Below, piece after piece: positions 61,639 to 64,000 of a DNA stretch of 64,000 nt. This DNA is from Oxalobacter formigenes (GTDB taxonomy: Bacteria; Pseudomonadota; Gammaproteobacteria; Burkholderiales; Burkholderiaceae_D). The stretch is from positions 1,674,001 to 1,738,000 of the forward strand of contig NZ_CP018787.1 in NCBI RefSeq assembly GCF_002127965.1, given 5' to 3'. Position 1 is the stretch's first letter; every line of letters begins with the position of its first letter. Below the pieces are notes generated by a model. That model was not told the DNA's origin and did no database searches. It saw nothing but the letters and a program-made list of their open reading frames with translations. A program made the translations under genes and the position numbers.

Positions 61639-63348
61639 TTATCTTTGAGATCGTTTTTTATCTTCAGTTTTTCTATTCGAATATCCATCAGCAACATACT
61701 TCGCCCCTGCCTCCTGCCCTTGCCCCACCCCGAAATCCGCCAGAACAGACGTGACCCACCTCTTCAATTCTTCGGGACTCCTGACCTGCGCAGGTGGCTG
61801 GAAAGGGATGTTGAGTAGCGAAAGCATCCCCAGAGGTATCCCGTACATCAGCGATTCCCCCACATGGGCCTGTCCTGTCTTGTCCAGCAGTTTCGCGTGC
61901 AGGTTGGCCGAGACGCTGGCTGCTGACATCCCGGTTAACGTCGCCAGACTGTCGACTTTGCCCAGTAAGGCCGTTACCGGAATTTTGACGATCTGGTTCC
62001 CGAGGTTCTGGTACAGGTAATCCGTCACGTTTTGCAGGGTCTTTTCCGGGTCATTGGGGTCGATGATTTTTTCGGGGGTCATGGGTTTCATGGCGTCCAT
62101 TTCCCGCTGGTATGTTTTCAGTGTGTCCTGCACGGCTCTCAGGGCTTTGGGGTCGCCCCCGGTCATGCCATAGACCATTTCCCCCATCAGGGAGGCGAAG
62201 GAGTAGAAGGCGGTTTTGGCTTCCAGAGGCGCCATTTTCATGCCTTTTTCGAAGGAATAGGCTTGCCGGCTTCCGTGTTTGGGGTCGTAGGTGTATCCCT
62301 GTGCTTCGTTGAATTCCTGTATGGCCCGGCCGACGGTTTCATTGTCCATGTTCTGGAAGATGGCCGGGATCAGTTTGCCGGTGGTCTGGTCGGGTTCGCT
62401 AACGGGGCGGCTGCCGTCTTCGCCGTGGACGGGGTTTTTCGGGGCAAGCGCCTTGTTGACGTAGCCGGTGACCGCTCTCCCGGCCTGCCTCTCTGCTTCG
62501 GCATAGCTTTCATCCCGGGCTCCCGCTACCCGGTTTCCGTCTTTTCCGTGGATGTCACTGTCCTTGCCCAGTCCCTTGTTGGCATAGCCGGTGACCTTGT
62601 TTACGGCAAAGCGCAGGAGTTCTCTCATGCTCAAATCCTGCGGATCATAGACATGCGCTGTCCTTTCGAGAATGTTTCCGGTTTTCACGTCTTTGGCCGG
62701 TTCATCCGCATATTGAATCGCCTTCTGTATTGACGGCACCCCATCGCGTTCGGGACGGTATTCAAGGGTGCGATAAGCGTTTGACGGATTGTCTTTATCA
62801 TCCAGACGGAGTTCCAGTGTTTGGGCTCCTTCCTGCTGTTTTTGTCTGAGCTGGCTTTCCAGTTCGATCCATTGCCTGAAAACCGGGTCATGTCTGGCGT
62901 TCAGGATGAAGCTGATATCTTTCTGATCCTGTGTCATCCCATTGACCTTGTTTTTCCAGCCATGGATGTAGTCATCTCTTTCCGGGCCGGTCAAGGGACG
63001 TCCCAGTGGGCTTTTGGGGTCGTTTCCTGCACTGAAACGATTCATGAGCATGTCGTTTCGTCTGCTGGCGTCCAGTCCCTTGTACGGGTCGTCGGGGTCG
63101 GTTTTGAAGACGGGGGCCGGTTTGGTGTTGTCGATGTCAACTGCCTGTGGAGGCGGTTTCTGGAGGTTTTTTTGCTGTTCGGCCTGCGCGGCCTGTTGTT
63201 CCCGCAATATCCTTGCCTGTTCCCGTTCCTGTTCGCGCCGCCGTCTCTCGGCTTCCCGTTCCAGTGCACGGTTTTGTTCTTCGGGGTCGTAGCTGCCGGA
63301 ATACATGTTTCCTATGGAGCTGAAGTAATCATCGTCTTCACCGCTCAT
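61639..63348 (-). CDS. Effector-like protein with variable C-terminus
   Basis: 569 residues from the ATG at 63348, AGGAG six bases upstream. Residues 20-60 are a charged coiled coil (EREAERRRREQEREQARILR). The middle is soluble with repeats of ANKGLGKDSDIHGKDGNR and VNKALAPKNPVHGEDGSR. KIIDPNDPEKTLQNVTDYL to NQIVKIPV (about residues 425-457) is the segment duplicated at 60.5 kb. After it the C-terminus has a hydrophobic stretch (GESLMYGIPLGMLSLLNIPF) and a helical end (SPEELKRWVTSVLADFGVG). No signal peptide, no known domain. The following exported Sel1 gene suggests a membrane or periplasm target. Tandem terminators lie directly upstream. Confidence 0.65.
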   Translation of the reverse strand: MSGEDDDYFSSIGNMYSGSYDPEEQNRALEREAERRRREQEREQARILREQQAAQAEQQKNLQKPPPQAVDIDNTKPAPVFKTDPDDPYKGLDASRRNDMLMNRFSAGNDPKSPLGRPLTGPERDDYIHGWKNKVNGMTQDQKDISFILNARHDPVFRQWIELESQLRQKQQEGAQTLELRLDDKDNPSNAYRTLEYRPERDGVPSIQKAIQYADEPAKDVKTGNILERTAHVYDPQDLSMRELLRFAVNKVTGYANKGLGKDSDIHGKDGNRVAGARDESYAEAERQAGRAVTGYVNKALAPKNPVHGEDGSRPVSEPDQTTGKLIPAIFQNMDNETVGRAIQEFNEAQGYTYDPKHGSRQAYSFEKGMKMAPLEAKTAFYSFASLMGEMVYGMTGGDPKALRAVQDTLKTYQREMDAMKPMTPEKIIDPNDPEKTLQNVTDYLYQNLGNQIVKIPVTALLGKVDSLATLTGMSAASVSANLHAKLLDKTGQAHVGESLMYGIPLGMLSLLNIPFQPPAQVRSPEELKRWVTSVLADFGVGQGQEAGAKYVADGYSNRKTEDKKRSQR

Positions 63349-63365
63349 GTTTTTCTCCTGTACAT

Positions 63366-63531
63366 AAAAAAAAGCCTTCCGCTTCATGACATGAATGACG
63401 GAAAGCCTGAAAATAAAAAAGCCCTCCATCCGGAAGGCTTCTGAAAAAAGAAAACCTCCCGTCAGGAAGGCTTCGGTACAAAAAAGGTCTTTTCATTGGA
63501 AAGACCTGAAAACCGGGCGCATGTCGCCCGT
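63366..63531 (-). terminator. Four or five tandem terminator hairpins
   Basis: Consecutive stems: AAGCCTTCCG/CGGAAAGCCT (about 63372-63407), AGCCCTCC/GGAAGGCT (63420-63439), CCTCCC/GGAAGG (about 63455-63470), AGGTCTTT/AAAGACCT (63486-63508) and CGGGCG/CGCCCG (63515-63531). The first four are followed on the minus strand by T-runs. The last one ends about 20 bp before the effector ATG. Confidence 0.75.
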
Positions 63532-63588
63532 CTCTTTTACTTATACAGGAAAAACAATCTTCGGTCAGCTATGGCATTCGTTTTTCCA

Positions 63589-64000
63589 TCATTCTATCGG
63601 TACAGGCGACCCCGAGCGGGCGAAAAGCAGCACCACGGCAATCCCGAAAAGGGCGCAGAACGCCCCGGTCGCGAAAACCGAGGGATACCCCAGAGCCGTC
63701 GCCAGAAAACCCGTTACCGGACCGGTTGCCGCATAGGCCACGTCCTGAAACGCGGCATATCCGCCAACCGCCGTGCCACGCACCTGAATCGGCACCCGTT
63801 TGACCACTTCCACCCCGAGTGCCGGGAACATGAGCGAACAGCCGCAACCGGCCACCATCGCCCCCGCCAGTGCCATCCATGGCCCCGTCGCCGCCCAGAT
63901 AATCATCAGTCCGACCGACTCGACGAGCAGCGAAACCATCGCCACCCTGATTCCGCCGATCTTGTCAGGCAAATGCCCGAACAGCACACGTACTCCCACG
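63589..64000 (-). CDS. MFS transporter (C-terminal part, runs off the window)
   Basis: At least 137 residues, four membrane helices: a typical C-terminal half of a major facilitator ([20 protein letters not shown] carries the loop motif; then [53 protein letters not shown]). The frame is open to the right edge, so the start is outside. Style resembles YhhS/YfcJ-like arabinose/drug MFS proteins; the substrate is unknown. Tandem terminators follow. Confidence 0.8.
   Translation of the reverse strand, partial: VGVRVLFGHLPDKIGGIRVAMVSLLVESVGLMIIWAATGPWMALAGAMVAGCGCSLMFPALGVEVVKRVPIQVRGTAVGGYAAFQDVAYAATGPVTGFLATALGYPSVFATGAFCALFGIAVVLLFARSGSPVPIE

Overview
The window looks like chromosomal DNA of a beta-proteobacterium, most plausibly Oxalobacter or a close relative in the Oxalobacteraceae. 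This is an inference from about 50 % GC, a corC-lnt neighbourhood, ESPR-type and other type V autotransporters, a Crp/Fnr-Ric (YtfE/ScdA) pair, and many Sel1-repeat and tail-collar genes. No rRNA, tRNA, CRISPR array or insertion sequence was recognised.

Layout. 1-544 is the N-terminal part of a SnoaL-like/PAS signalling protein running off the left edge. 0.8-7.2 kb is a cryptic prophage module: RusA resolvase, an HTH protein, replication proteins like lambda P and DUF1376/O, a divergent LexA-type CI repressor and two small genes, with no integrase or head genes. 7.4-16.8 kb holds two orphan tail-collar genes around an exported RCC1 protein, a GNAT, an HD hydrolase and an autotransporter. 17-25.7 kb is mostly housekeeping: two tandem methyltransferases, corC - small acidic gene - lnt, yoeB with a frameshifted yefM, Crp/Fnr-Ric, and a CycA-like permease. 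26-29.1 kb is a polymorphic-toxin locus with an RNase A-like C-terminus, an immunity gene and an orphan fragment of the toxin. 29-38.6 kb has azlCD, CD3324-type and methyltransferase genes, an Abi gene, dgt, an HTH-RhuM fusion, an iron alcohol dehydrogenase and ccdA with a decayed ccdB. 39-42.6 kb has a serine-hydrolase-like pseudoenzyme fused to DUF302, an Rrf2 regulator behind a 20-copy heptanucleotide tract, and an FkbM methyltransferase. 42.7-63.4 kb is rich in Sel1-repeat genes, two further effector-like loci, a TPR-SUFU-DUF2185 protein, a large hybrid sensor kinase, an AIDA-like adhesin and mntP. An MFS gene runs off the right edge.

Most interesting theme. Three loci (26.0-29.1, 44.9-46.9 and 60.4-63.4 kb) share the layout long effector-like protein, then immunity-type gene. 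Two of them also carry, downstream, an orphan duplicate of the effector's pre-C-terminal segment, the hallmark of polymorphic toxin systems. Locus 1 has a recognisable RNase A-like toxin domain and a cytoplasmic-type partner. Loci 2 and 3 have unrecognised C-termini and exported Sel1-repeat partners. An 11-bp motif (ACCATATAAGG or a close variant) lies in the promoter regions of loci 1 and 2 and in the cI control region, suggesting that an SOS-cleavable prophage repressor may control chromosomal toxin genes. All reading is by eye; no alignment or database search was run.
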